64,000 nt of DNA, taken from the NCBI GenBank assembly GCA_038040485.1, contig JBBPIE010000013.1, positions 98,453 through 162,452 of the forward strand, in the 5' to 3' direction. The position numbers and the translations under genes were made by a program. The notes under the pieces were generated by a model. It was not told the origin of the DNA. It did not search any database and saw nothing but the letters and a program-made list of their open reading frames with translations. Positions 25,889-34,756 of this stretch are shown in pieces (the first letter of the stretch is position 1; the number at the start of each line of letters is the position of its first letter). Origin of the DNA: Onstottus_B arcticum (GTDB taxonomy: Bacteria; Acidobacteriota; Blastocatellia; UBA7656).

Positions 25889-28642
25889 ATGCCTAAGCTG
25901 TCCGGAACTGCTCGCCTTCGGCTGAGCGTGGCTCTTGCTTTGGTCCTCCTTGCGTCCGGCTTCGCCGATTCAGTCTTGTTGACGGCAAGCGCGGCGCAAA
26001 ACTCAGCCGCTTCCTCCAAAACGAAAAACAGCGTCAGTGAAGAGACTTCTCGTCCCCGCTCGGTCACTGCCAACGAGAAGAGGCCCGCTGAGCCGGTCGT
26101 TCGAATCGCGCTGATGACCGACCAGACATCAGTCTCGCTCAGCTCCGATTCAGGTCTTGTCGTGAGCCGCTCGTCGCCCGGCGCGCGAGACGACAGAATC
26201 GCAAACGGACTCCTGGGAGCGCAGGCATCCCTGCCTGCTGCGATCCGCATTGAGCTGCGCGAACCCTCGCGAGCCGCAGCATCCCGCGCGCCTGCGTATC
26301 GCATCGCCGTCGAGTCGACCGACGATCTTCGCCACGCGCGCAAGCTGGCCGGTGAACTGACCAGCAAGTTCGGCGAGCAAGCGGCTGTCGCTTTTGACTC
26401 AAAAGAAAAAGAGTACGACGTCGTCATCGGACGATTCGAGGAGCAGGCCGGCGCAAACCCGTTGCTCGCGCGGCTGCGCCGCTCGGGTTACGCCGACGCC
26501 CGAATCGTGAAGGAAACGAACGAACCGGAATCTTTGGGGAAAGACAGCAACTCGAAGCAGGCCAAAGCGAAATCTCAAAGCGATAAAGATGATCGCTCGA
26601 CGAGCAAGTCTGCGCGAACAACGCAGATCGCCGCCGTCGAATCCGGCAAACTGATCGCTGCAAACGACGAGCGCCTCATCGTCTTCGCTGCGAAAGCTTC
26701 GAGCGATCGATTCGACAGGGCTGATCGTGAGCCGAAGAAGCCAGGCAATGACGAACCCGAGTCCGACGAACGTCGCGAACCGAACTCGCGCGCGAACACC
26801 ACCGATAAGCCGCTCGCGGTCCGCGTTGGCGACAAAGAGTACCGCGGCGAGATTCATCTGGTTATGAACCGGCGGGGCCGGATCAACGTGATCAACGCCG
26901 TGTCGATGGAAGACTATCTTCGCGGCGTCGTTCCGATGGAGCTTTCACCGGGACAGTATCCGGCAATCGAAGCTCTCAAGGCCCAGGCGATAGCCGCGCG
27001 AACCTACGCGCTTGCGAATCAGGATCAGCACGGTGATGAAGGCTTCGATTTGTATGACGACGCTCGCTCGCAGGTCTACGCGGGGCTGACCTGCGAGCGC
27101 GAGCTGAGCAACCGCGCGGTCGAAGAGACTCGCGGGATGATTGCGGTAGTCGTCGATGAAGCGGGACACGCCTCGCCGATTCAAGCCTTGTACACTGCGA
27201 ACTGCGGCGGCAGCACTGAAAACAACGAAGCGGTGTTCGGCGGCGCTCCGCTTCCCTACCTGCGCGGCGTAGCTTGCGCGCCTGATCGCGCTACCGTTGC
27301 CGAACGCGACATTGCGACCAGTCGAATCGCGGATCGCTCTGTTGATAATGAAGACCGGCCGATTCTTCGCAGCGCCGCGCTTCTCGAAGTGCTCGGCTTT
27401 CAGTTGCCACAACGCCTGACAAGCAGCTACCTCCGGAGCTCACCCGATCAGGCTGAAGTGACAAGATGGATCGAGCGAGCAGCCAGACTGACTCAGAAAG
27501 ACAAGCCGTCCTTCGGGCGCGGCGACGCGACTCGATTGCCGGGATTCGCGCGGCTGGTAGCGGCAGCGGTTTACGGCGAAGGACGCGCGAGTTTGCTGTT
27601 GCCGCCTGCCGACGTGGATTACCTGCTCGGCGGGCTCGGCGGCGAGAGCCTGCCTCGGGAATCGCGCGCCGACGTTGCGATGCTGCTGAAGGATGGGGTG
27701 CTAGCCGCGCCGTCGCTCGACACTCGCACGCCGCTCACTCGCGCGCAGATTATCGAGACGCTCGCGCGAGCGCTCAGCCTCAAACCTCAAGTTCCAAATC
27801 TCCGATCTCAGATCTCGGATCTGAGATTTGCAACGGCGCAACCGTCAGACAGCGGGCGGGTCTTGATTGCTTCAACCGCTTTGGCGAGATCCGAACCCCG
27901 CGCAAAGGAGCAGCGCGCCGCTGACAACACCGCTATGCAGACCAATCGACTTCCACCTTCGAAGAGCGGAACGCGGTCGAGCGAGCTTACGACTCGGGAG
28001 ATCTCGGCGCGCCAGTCACCACACGCAACGAGTTCACAGCCTAAGTCGATTTCGCAAACAGATGGCTTTGAGGTCGAAGACAACGCGTGGCTGTTTCGAA
28101 GCATGGGCGGCGAGAGCTACGCAGTAGACCGGGTTGCGTTGATCGGCGGCGAGCGCATCATTTACCACTTGAACACGCGAGGGCGGATCGATTTCCTGGA
28201 AGCGACGCCTTCCGAGCGCGGCGCTTCGAGTGATCGCTTCTCGAGCATCGCGCAATGGAATGTGCGATTGACGCGCGACGAGATGGAACGGCGGCTTGCG
28301 CGATCTCGAGTCAACGTCGGCAAGCTAGAATCAATCGAGCCGGTCGCGTTCAGCACGTCGCATCGCGTGACCGAAGTCGAAGTAACCGGCGACGAAGGTC
28401 ACGCCCGATTGCGCGGCCGCCAGATCATCGGCGCACTCGGTTTGCGAGAGAATCTGTTTGTTGTAGACGCGGAAAAGGACTCGCGAGGAGAAGTGACCGC
28501 GTTCGTGTTCACCGGCCGCGGCTGGGGTCACGGAGTCGGGTTGTGCCAGACCGGCGCGTTTGGCCTGGCGAAAGAAGGCTACTCTTACACGGCGATTCTT
28601 CAGAAGTACTACACGGACGTGAAAATCCAAAAGGCTTATTAG
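25889..28642 (+). CDS. SpoIID/LytB-domain protein with SPOR-like region and repeat-derived inserts
   Basis: 917 residues with a signal peptide (about 1-36). A SPOR-like alpha/beta segment spans about 135-210. The SpoIID domain starts near 315 (YRGEIHLVMN...), with AVSMEDYLRGVVPMEL, LKAQAIAARTYAL and YTANCGGSTENN. It then breaks off at about 460 and resumes only near the C-terminus with GRGWGHGVGLCQTGA (about 875-889). SpoIID is a lytic transglycosylase acting on denuded glycan strands, so a cell-wall role in the periplasm is likely. The roughly 400-residue interruption is much longer than usual. Two stretches (about 108-118 and 636-647) are encoded by sequences of intergenic-repeat type. The stop codon touches an AT-rich palindrome. 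Confidence 0.82.
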   Translation: MPKLSGTARLRLSVALALVLLASGFADSVLLTASAAQNSAASSKTKNSVSEETSRPRSVTANEKRPAEPVVRIALMTDQTSVSLSSDSGLVVSRSSPGARDDRIANGLLGAQASLPAAIRIELREPSRAAASRAPAYRIAVESTDDLRHARKLAGELTSKFGEQAAVAFDSKEKEYDVVIGRFEEQAGANPLLARLRRSGYADARIVKETNEPESLGKDSNSKQAKAKSQSDKDDRSTSKSARTTQIAAVESGKLIAANDERLIVFAAKASSDRFDRADREPKKPGNDEPESDERREPNSRANTTDKPLAVRVGDKEYRGEIHLVMNRRGRINVINAVSMEDYLRGVVPMELSPGQYPAIEALKAQAIAARTYALANQDQHGDEGFDLYDDARSQVYAGLTCERELSNRAVEETRGMIAVVVDEAGHASPIQALYTANCGGSTENNEAVFGGAPLPYLRGVACAPDRATVAERDIATSRIADRSVDNEDRPILRSAALLEVLGFQLPQRLTSSYLRSSPDQAEVTRWIERAARLTQKDKPSFGRGDATRLPGFARLVAAAVYGEGRASLLLPPADVDYLLGGLGGESLPRESRADVAMLLKDGVLAAPSLDTRTPLTRAQIIETLARALSLKPQVPNLRSQISDLRFATAQPSDSGRVLIASTALARSEPRAKEQRAADNTAMQTNRLPPSKSGTRSSELTTREISARQSPHATSSQPKSISQTDGFEVEDNAWLFRSMGGESYAVDRVALIGGERIIYHLNTRGRIDFLEATPSERGASSDRFSSIAQWNVRLTRDEMERRLARSRVNVGKLESIEPVAFSTSHRVTEVEVTGDEGHARLRGRQIIGALGLRENLFVVDAEKDSRGEVTAFVFTGRGWGHGVGLCQTGAFGLAKEGYSYTAILQKYYTDVKIQKAY
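26207..26240. repeat. Single arm of the GGGAGCGCAGGCATCCC repeat inside a coding region
   Basis: GGACTCCTGGGAGCGC followed by AGGCATCCCTGCCTGCT matches the left arm of the inverted repeat at 22583-22694 with few differences. It is translated in frame as a GAQASLPA segment in the SpoIID-like protein. Confidence 0.8.
27795..27830. repeat. Palindromic element inside the SpoIID-like gene
   Basis: A 36-base near-palindrome with outer arms CAAATCTC and GAGATTTG and GATCTCAGATC words inside. It is in frame and encodes a PNLRSQISDLRF segment in the poorly conserved interruption of the protein. Confidence 0.65.
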
Positions 28643-28677
28643 GGTAATAATATCGTTGACATTATTACCCTTATTAG
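28635..28677. terminator. AT-rich palindrome flanked by CTTATTAG direct repeats
   Basis: GGGTAATAAT and ATTATTACCC form a perfect 10-base stem around a 9-base loop, between the convergent SpoIID-like and STAND genes. The 8-mer CTTATTAG occurs on each side; the first copy contains the stop codon TAG. There is no T-run, so it may be a bidirectional terminator, an operator or a small insertion scar. Confidence 0.5.
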
Positions 28678-28727
28678 CTCGTCTTACTGACGTAGAATGA
28701 GTGGCTCAATTAGCCGCGCGTTGCGGG

Positions 28728-31700
28728 CTATTGCCCGCTGGGAAGCGTGGGCCACAACCTCACCGAGCCGTCTTTCGTGCTGGTAATCATTATGCGATTG
28801 TCTGGCGAAAACGCGATCGAATCAAGCGCCTGTTTTGCAGGCTCACTATAGAGCGTGACCAGCCTGCGATAAGACGCGGTACTCCACAACGTGACCTGTC
28901 CGCCGATGTCTCCCGTGGCGAGGACTTTGGAGTCCGCGGAAAACGCCATGCAGGAGATGGAACTCTGAAGACCGCCGAGCCAGGCGAGCGGCCCGCCAGG
29001 TTCAAGATGTTCCATATCCCACAATTCTACAGATGGGCCGAGCTTCGTATTGCCGGATATCGCAAGGAATCTGCCGTCGAGCGAAAAAGTTGCGAGTAAT
29101 GTGGCGCCTCCTCCCACAGCGAAAGGGCCCTTGAATTGTCTCGGTGCGCCCTGTGCGTCCGGAGCATTCCTTCCCGAAGCCTTCACCAGAGTCATAATGA
29201 GCTGTCGAGAGCGAGCATCCCACATCTCAGCGGTCAATCCATAATCTTCGCTTGACCCTATGACAACCATTTTGGAGCTGTCGGGCGAAAAGACTAGCGA
29301 GTGAACCGAGAGGATATGAGCATTGTCCAGGGTCGATGCTGTTTTAGAAGCGATATCCCACAACTCCACTTTTCCCTTAGTATCAGCGTCGTCAAAACAG
29401 GCGAGTGTCTTTCCATCAGGCGAAAACTCCATACCAGATACCTTGCCGCTGTCAGTCGGAGCTTTAAGAACGAAGGGCTGATCCTGCAAATCTTCGTTCC
29501 ACAACTCCAAGCCCCATCCGGTGTGGACGCTGTTGTCGTTTTCTTTCGTTTCGATCCAGTTAAGCGCGACTACGTTCTTTCCATCAGGTGAGACTACGAG
29601 CTCCCTAACAGCTTTTCGGCCCTTCTCAGGCGGATTAACGTTGAAAGTGGCCGTCAACTTTAGCGGCTGAGTTTGCCATAGTTTTATCGTGCTGGCGCTG
29701 CTCAGAATCGCGACAAATCGTCCGCCAGGAGAGTTGCCGACAGTGGGATAGGGTTGCGCAAACTCAGCGGAAAGTTTCAATTCTTGCCGCGACTCAGCGT
29801 CCCACATCCTGACTTGGGCTGTTTCCCTCGTGCCGTCGGTTATGAAGCGTCCCGTGTCATAGCGAGCGAGCATCAAAACCGACTTACTGTCCGGTAAGAT
29901 GAAGGGGGTTTTGATGCCTCTATCGCCGCTTTCGACGGCGACGGAATCTCGGGGATTGCGCGTGTTCCAGAGTCTCACCTTTCCGGCATCGTTTGCTGCC
30001 AACTTCTCTCCGTCGGGAGAAAAGGTTAACGAGGTTATCCAGCCCTCTTGTCCCAAGAGCGGAGCTATCAACTCAGGAGACTCTCGCTCCCCGGGTCGTG
30101 GCGCTTTATATAGCCGCAATGTGTTATGGCCGCCAATGGCAAACTTGTTTCCCTGAGGAGCGAAAGCCATCACGGTAGGCGAGAATTCCGGAGCGGCAAG
30201 AGCATCCGCGAATCCTACCGCGGCCAACGGATCCTTCATCTTTGTGTCAAACACTATGAAGCTGTTTCCGATATTAGTCCCCAGGATGATTGTTTTACCA
30301 TCGGGTGAAAACCTCACTGACTCCCCACCCCCTGGGCTATCCAGGGAAAGCCGTCCCGAATCGACGTCGAAGAGCCGCAGCGTGCCGTCCCAGCCGACTG
30401 TAGCGAGCGTCTTTTCATCGGGCGACAGCGCAAGGTCAATTACGCTTCCTGTGACGCCAGCAATCTCCATCCGTTTCTTCGACGTTGCAAGATTCCACGC
30501 CACAACGCGACCCTCATTGCTGATCTCTCTCGCGCTGCCCGTAAAGAGCGTCTTCCCGTCGCGCGAGAAGACAAGCGAGGTGATCCGCAAACCATCTCCC
30601 GGAAGCACCGCAGGGGCTTCGGTTGACGTGAGTTTGTGCAACATCACCCGCGAGTCGCCGCTGCAGGCCAGAATGCTGCCGTCGGGCGAGACCGCCAAAA
30701 CGTTAACAGGAACACCTCCGGTTGGAAGAGTTCTCAACTCTTGCATGGTTGAAGCGTCCCAGAGCTTGACCGCATGGTCGCCTGCGGTTGCCAGATACTT
30801 TCCGTCGGGAGAAAAAACCACGTCTCTTACAATTCCATCGCCGCAGTCCAGCGTTCCCGCTTCCCTGTGATAAAGCCAGTTTAGATAGCCCCACTCGAAG
30901 CTGCGCAAATCCTCCTGATTGGTCGAAGGATCTTCAAGCAACTCCCGCGCGTGCTGGACGTTCTCGTCGTAGTAAGCCTCCTGCGCGAGATTGATATTCG
31001 CCGCGTAAAGCAACTTGCGCGACCGCTCGCCTTCTGCCCTGGCCCTGGCTTCTCCTTCTTCGGCTCTCTTTTTTTCTCTCCCTGCTTCTGCCGCCGCCGA
31101 TTCAGCCTTCTCTTCATTATCCTTTGCGATGCGCGCCTGGTAGCCGGCCTGCTCCTCTGCAAGACCCGCTGCTACTGAGTTCTGATAAGCAGTATCGGCC
31201 GCCTTCTCAGCGTTATTCCGCTCCTTATCGGCCCTGTCTCGCTGCTCATTGGCTTCCACCAAAGCGGCCTCAAGTTGCTGCTTTGATTCATTCGCCTCGA
31301 CTCTTTTGCTGTTTGCGAAAACAAGCGCACCGAGCGATAAAAGGAACGCGAGAGCGAAAATGAGAGCTGTCAATCGCGTTCGCTTAATCTCTTTCCTGCG
31401 CTGCGCTTCACGGTCGCGCGCTTCTTTGTCGCGCGCCTCGCGGCTTTCGTCCAGGAAATTCATCGCCGCTTCAAACTCCGGATAATAACGACGCGCCCAC
31501 GTCTTGTTAGGCTTGCTTCCATCGCGCCAATCCAGCGCAAGCTGCAAATCAGGGTCGCGATATAATCCCGCTTCTCCCTTCTCGTGCAAGACCGATGTTT
31601 CGGCCAGTCGGCGATAGATGCGGGCGGACCGCGCTTCTTCATCGACCCACGCTTTCAATCGTTCCCAGTTGCGAATCAAGCTCTCGTGCGAAATGTCTAC

Positions 31701-32876
31701 AAGCGAGTCCACGTTGAGCGGAGTCCCGGCGGGCGGCATAAGAAACGATCTGTCTTCACGGCGAAAGACTTCGATGACGGCGATCACTTCCGCTTCGCTT
31801 GCCTCAGCCAGCGCGCAAAGCTCCTTCAATTCAATCGGGCGGCGTATCTCCCGGTTGTCCGACCCCTTCTCGGTGAGACCTTTGAATATCTTTTCGGCAA
31901 TCGCGCCGCTCCGCTCGCCCTTCAGATCGTTGTAAGCTTCATCGGCATGACGAGAAAGCGCCGCGCTCATCTCTCCTATCGCCTCGTAGTGCTGAAGGTC
32001 GATAGGCTCTCTGTCTTGATTCTCTTCCTTCCATCTATTCCACGTTCGCATGAGCGCGTGCTGAAGGATGGGCAATTGATCGGGATTGTCTCCCATGTCA
32101 TTCAGCAGCCGATTGACCAGGCGCGGCGCGATGCCGGCTCCGCAGACGGCAGCCGGTCCCGTGATGGCTTCTCGCCGCTGATCGCGCGTGAGCCGCGGAA
32201 TCAAGTACTGTCCTTCGTTGATGGCTTCGGGCAGGTCCCAGAACAACGAACAGTCGCCCAGAAAATCAGAGCGCATTGTTAGCACTACATAAATCGGAAC
32301 GTCTCTTTGGCGCGCTGCTTCCAGCAACAGCTTAACGAAGGCTGCCGCTTCGTTCTGGTATCGCTCGCTTGCGGCGACCTGCGCAAAGCGAAACAACTCT
32401 TCAAACTGGTCAACTACGACGAGCAGGTGTTCGTGAAGACCGATCTGCGCGAGGCGAACAGCTTCGACAAGGCCGAGGCTGCCGCGTCGCAAGGTTGACT
32501 CGATCATCGTCGCCTGAACTGGCGCGGTTCCGCCGCCTGGAGAGCCGAACAGGCCCGACTCGTCGATTGCGCGGGCGAGGTTGCCAATCGGATCGTTGCT
32601 CGGCCTCAGGATTGCGATTCGCCAATCCGAATCCGCGCTCGTCATGAACCCGCCAAACAGCGCGGGCAGCAATCCCGCGCGCACGAGCGATGACTTGCCG
32701 CTTCCCGAAGTGCCAACCACAGCCATAAAGCGCGTGCTGACGAGCTTGCGAAGCAACTGCTCGCTTTGGCCATCGCGCCCGAAATACAACAGGCTTTCTT
32801 GAAACTCGAATGGCCGCAAGCCGGGAAAGGGATTAGAAGGGGTTTCCGTTTGCGTCATCATGTAGTCGGCTATCAT
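28728..32876 (-). CDS. nSTAND1 NTPase with transmembrane segment, coiled coil and WD40 repeats
   Basis: 1382 residues. The N-terminus NPFPGLRPFEFQESLLYFGRD is the entry signature of nSTAND1 NTPases. Walker A GTSGSGKSS is at 55-63, and Walker B is VVVDQFEE at about 153-160. A helical winged-helix/arm region leads to one hydrophobic segment (about 498-520), then a long Glu/Ala/Lys coiled coil (about 521-640), then WD40 repeats (about 665-1382) with many F-S-P-D-G-K turns. By analogy with STAND proteins it should be a sensor that oligomerises on ligand binding, with the propeller as recognition part and the TM tethering it to the inner membrane. It starts two bases after the TIR gene stop. A start at Met7 is possible. 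Confidence 0.88.
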   Translation of the reverse strand: MIADYMMTQTETPSNPFPGLRPFEFQESLLYFGRDGQSEQLLRKLVSTRFMAVVGTSGSGKSSLVRAGLLPALFGGFMTSADSDWRIAILRPSNDPIGNLARAIDESGLFGSPGGGTAPVQATMIESTLRRGSLGLVEAVRLAQIGLHEHLLVVVDQFEELFRFAQVAASERYQNEAAAFVKLLLEAARQRDVPIYVVLTMRSDFLGDCSLFWDLPEAINEGQYLIPRLTRDQRREAITGPAAVCGAGIAPRLVNRLLNDMGDNPDQLPILQHALMRTWNRWKEENQDREPIDLQHYEAIGEMSAALSRHADEAYNDLKGERSGAIAEKIFKGLTEKGSDNREIRRPIELKELCALAEASEAEVIAVIEVFRREDRSFLMPPAGTPLNVDSLVDISHESLIRNWERLKAWVDEEARSARIYRRLAETSVLHEKGEAGLYRDPDLQLALDWRDGSKPNKTWARRYYPEFEAAMNFLDESREARDKEARDREAQRRKEIKRTRLTALIFALAFLLSLGALVFANSKRVEANESKQQLEAALVEANEQRDRADKERNNAEKAADTAYQNSVAAGLAEEQAGYQARIAKDNEEKAESAAAEAGREKKRAEEGEARARAEGERSRKLLYAANINLAQEAYYDENVQHARELLEDPSTNQEDLRSFEWGYLNWLYHREAGTLDCGDGIVRDVVFSPDGKYLATAGDHAVKLWDASTMQELRTLPTGGVPVNVLAVSPDGSILACSGDSRVMLHKLTSTEAPAVLPGDGLRITSLVFSRDGKTLFTGSAREISNEGRVVAWNLATSKKRMEIAGVTGSVIDLALSPDEKTLATVGWDGTLRLFDVDSGRLSLDSPGGGESVRFSPDGKTIILGTNIGNSFIVFDTKMKDPLAAVGFADALAAPEFSPTVMAFAPQGNKFAIGGHNTLRLYKAPRPGERESPELIAPLLGQEGWITSLTFSPDGEKLAANDAGKVRLWNTRNPRDSVAVESGDRGIKTPFILPDSKSVLMLARYDTGRFITDGTRETAQVRMWDAESRQELKLSAEFAQPYPTVGNSPGGRFVAILSSASTIKLWQTQPLKLTATFNVNPPEKGRKAVRELVVSPDGKNVVALNWIETKENDNSVHTGWGLELWNEDLQDQPFVLKAPTDSGKVSGMEFSPDGKTLACFDDADTKGKVELWDIASKTASTLDNAHILSVHSLVFSPDSSKMVVIGSSEDYGLTAEMWDARSRQLIMTLVKASGRNAPDAQGAPRQFKGPFAVGGGATLLATFSLDGRFLAISGNTKLGPSVELWDMEHLEPGGPLAWLGGLQSSISCMAFSADSKVLATGDIGGQVTLWSTASYRRLVTLYSEPAKQALDSIAFSPDNRIMITSTKDGSVRLWPTLPSGQ

Positions 32877-32878
32877 CG

Positions 32879-34363
32879 CTACGCTCCCTTCGCTTTCTTG
32901 ACTCGTTCGAGAAAGGGCTCCAACTGCTCAGGCGAGAACGCCTCGTAGTTCTTGATCACGAGTGAATCGTGATCCCTGACCCGCTCTTTGGAATCGGTTG
33001 GCGGACCGCTTATGTAGATCGCTTTCACAGCTAGCGGCTCCGCGCGGCCATATCCCGCGATCTTGAGCAATTCGCGCTGCTTCATGCGCAGCCAGAGCTC
33101 GTTGGCGCGCCCGTAAAAGATCATCACCGCGTCGCACATCAACAGGTTGTCTTTGTGGTCCTGGATTATCTGGGTTTCATCGCCTTCGGTCGCGGGCAAA
33201 GTCACATCTACGCCTTTGTCAAAAAGATAGTCTTCGATGGGTTTGACCGCATCCATATCCTGTCTGTCACAGATCAAATACACGGACGCGGTGTGTCCAT
33301 TGCTGGCCGCCGACGCGCTGGAGTCAGGTATGGCCTGGCGGTTCAGCTTCTCTTGAATAACGGTCTTCAGATCTTCAAGCTTTGTTTCGAGCAGGTCTGT
33401 GGCTTTCTGACTGCTGAGTCCCAATCGCAACTTATTGACGAATCTTTGCTGAGACTCGTCTTGCGCCTTAAGCCCAACCGGCATCCAGATTATTCGCTGC
33501 AACCCGTCGCGACAGTTGGCAGACAACTCGTGCTGCAACTCGATCATTGAACGGCTCTCGCCTTCAGCGATGACGCCGTAGTGCTCGCCGATCAGATGCA
33601 CCGCAAGCGTACTGCGGCTGAGGTAATTGCCAACCTCTTGCTCGAATGCCGCCCCGATCAAGGGCAAGGCTTTGTCGGGAAGCACCTCGTAGCCGCGTAG
33701 CTGCAAATCGCGTTTGATCGTGTCCCGTTGTTCTGTAAGGTCGGATGAAGTCTCCGCCAGGTAGATAGTTGCCTCTGAAGGCGAGGCGGGCGATTCTGCT
33801 GGTCCGGAACCGCTGCGCAAAGTCTCAATCAACTGTTTGATGTCATAGGCCAGGTCGTCCAGCTTTTCCCAATAGCGAATGTCCCGAGCCGGAACGACTT
33901 CCGAATTGAACTCGTGAGCACGGTCGCGCATCTGGTCGTACTCGTAGAACTCATACCCGAGCGCGCCTTGTAGAACCGGCGGGTGTTGCCCGCGGGAGAT
34001 GTGGGTCTTCACGACTTTGAAGATTCGCAACTTGTCGCCGACGCGAAGCCCGGCGTTCATTTCCGCGCGCCGCGAAAATTCATCCAGCTCTCTCAGGCAC
34101 CATTCGGATTTGACGTACCGAGGCGAAAGGATGGAGACGAGAATCGCCGACTGTCCGACGCGGTCAATGAGCGTGTCGGCAAAGATATCGTTGCCTTGCA
34201 ATTTGCGGTCGCGCCAGATTCGCGCCTCCTCGCCAAGCAGTTGAGCAAGACGGACCCTGAGCCTTTCGTGAAGCGCCTCGACCCATCCCGTCAGTCCCTT
34301 GTCGAGAGGCTGATTATCGATGTGCGCGTAGCTGATAAAGATGTCGTGCTTGAAGGTTGGCAT
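32879..34363 (-). CDS. Triple TIR-like domain protein (candidate effector)
   Basis: 494 residues from the preferred ATG; 26 in-frame codons upstream look non-conserved. Module 1 (about 1-180) is a canonical TIR domain: HDIFISYAHID strand, WRDRKLQGND, SILSPRYVKSEWCLREL. The putative NADase glutamate is Glu92. Module 2 (about 197-340) repeats the fold (ATIYLAETSSDL..., LRGYEVLPDKALP, STLAVHLIGEHYG) and resembles DUF4062-type TIR relatives. Module 3 (about 358-490) again starts with a VYLICDRQD strand. Modules 2 and 3 lack the WCxxE arrangement, so they may bind ligand or partners. The gene abuts the nSTAND1-WD40 gene with a 2-base gap, implying one unit in which STAND oligomerisation activates TIR. 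Confidence 0.85.
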   Translation of the reverse strand: MPTFKHDIFISYAHIDNQPLDKGLTGWVEALHERLRVRLAQLLGEEARIWRDRKLQGNDIFADTLIDRVGQSAILVSILSPRYVKSEWCLRELDEFSRRAEMNAGLRVGDKLRIFKVVKTHISRGQHPPVLQGALGYEFYEYDQMRDRAHEFNSEVVPARDIRYWEKLDDLAYDIKQLIETLRSGSGPAESPASPSEATIYLAETSSDLTEQRDTIKRDLQLRGYEVLPDKALPLIGAAFEQEVGNYLSRSTLAVHLIGEHYGVIAEGESRSMIELQHELSANCRDGLQRIIWMPVGLKAQDESQQRFVNKLRLGLSSQKATDLLETKLEDLKTVIQEKLNRQAIPDSSASAASNGHTASVYLICDRQDMDAVKPIEDYLFDKGVDVTLPATEGDETQIIQDHKDNLLMCDAVMIFYGRANELWLRMKQRELLKIAGYGRAEPLAVKAIYISGPPTDSKERVRDHDSLVIKNYEAFSPEQLEPFLERVKKAKGA

Positions 34364-34756
34364 AGCTTCCACATCATCCTTGAAGACATATCGCCGGACT
34401 GGACGCCGTAAGATCGCGTTGTCGAGAAACTGCATCCGCACTAAGTGAATGCCTTCATTTGAATGATCAGGCTTAATCCTGAAATCCGACTGGGCCGCTT
34501 GACGTACCCGTTCTACTCTCAGGGTTTGGTCATGTCAATGCGGGTGATGTACTCCACCAAAGCGTGTTTGAAGAGTTGCTGGTCGGCGCGCCTTCCAGTG
34601 CCTTCATTCTATCTCTTCTGACCCGTCTGCCGGCCGAGCCTCGCAAGCCAAACAGCGCTTCGCCGATCTGATTTTCGATTCATCCACATCGTCTGTATAA
34701 TCTGGCGTCGCGCCACGCGGTCTGTGCGACCGAGCATCATCACGTTCAATCAAGCA
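34364..34756. other. Divergent intergenic region between TIR operon and cytochrome operon
   Basis: Just under 400 bases without a convincing gene. It contains the upstream part of the TIR reading frame, a TATAAT box for the rightward operon, and otherwise no repeat or RNA I recognise. Confidence 0.6.
34696..34701 (+). promoter_or_regulatory. Candidate -10 box of the cytochrome/CISM operon
   Basis: TATAAT in GTCTGTATAATCTGG, 55 bases before the cytochrome ATG. The -35 region (TTTTCGATT) is a weak match. Confidence 0.45.

Noticed and set aside
28642..28670. XerCD dif site
   Set aside because: The two-arm geometry is close, but the arms do not match the dif consensus and the spacer is off. A terminator or operator is simpler.
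28728..34363. Prophage-borne defence locus
   Set aside because: No integrase, phage structural gene or att-like duplication was found around the TIR/STAND pair.
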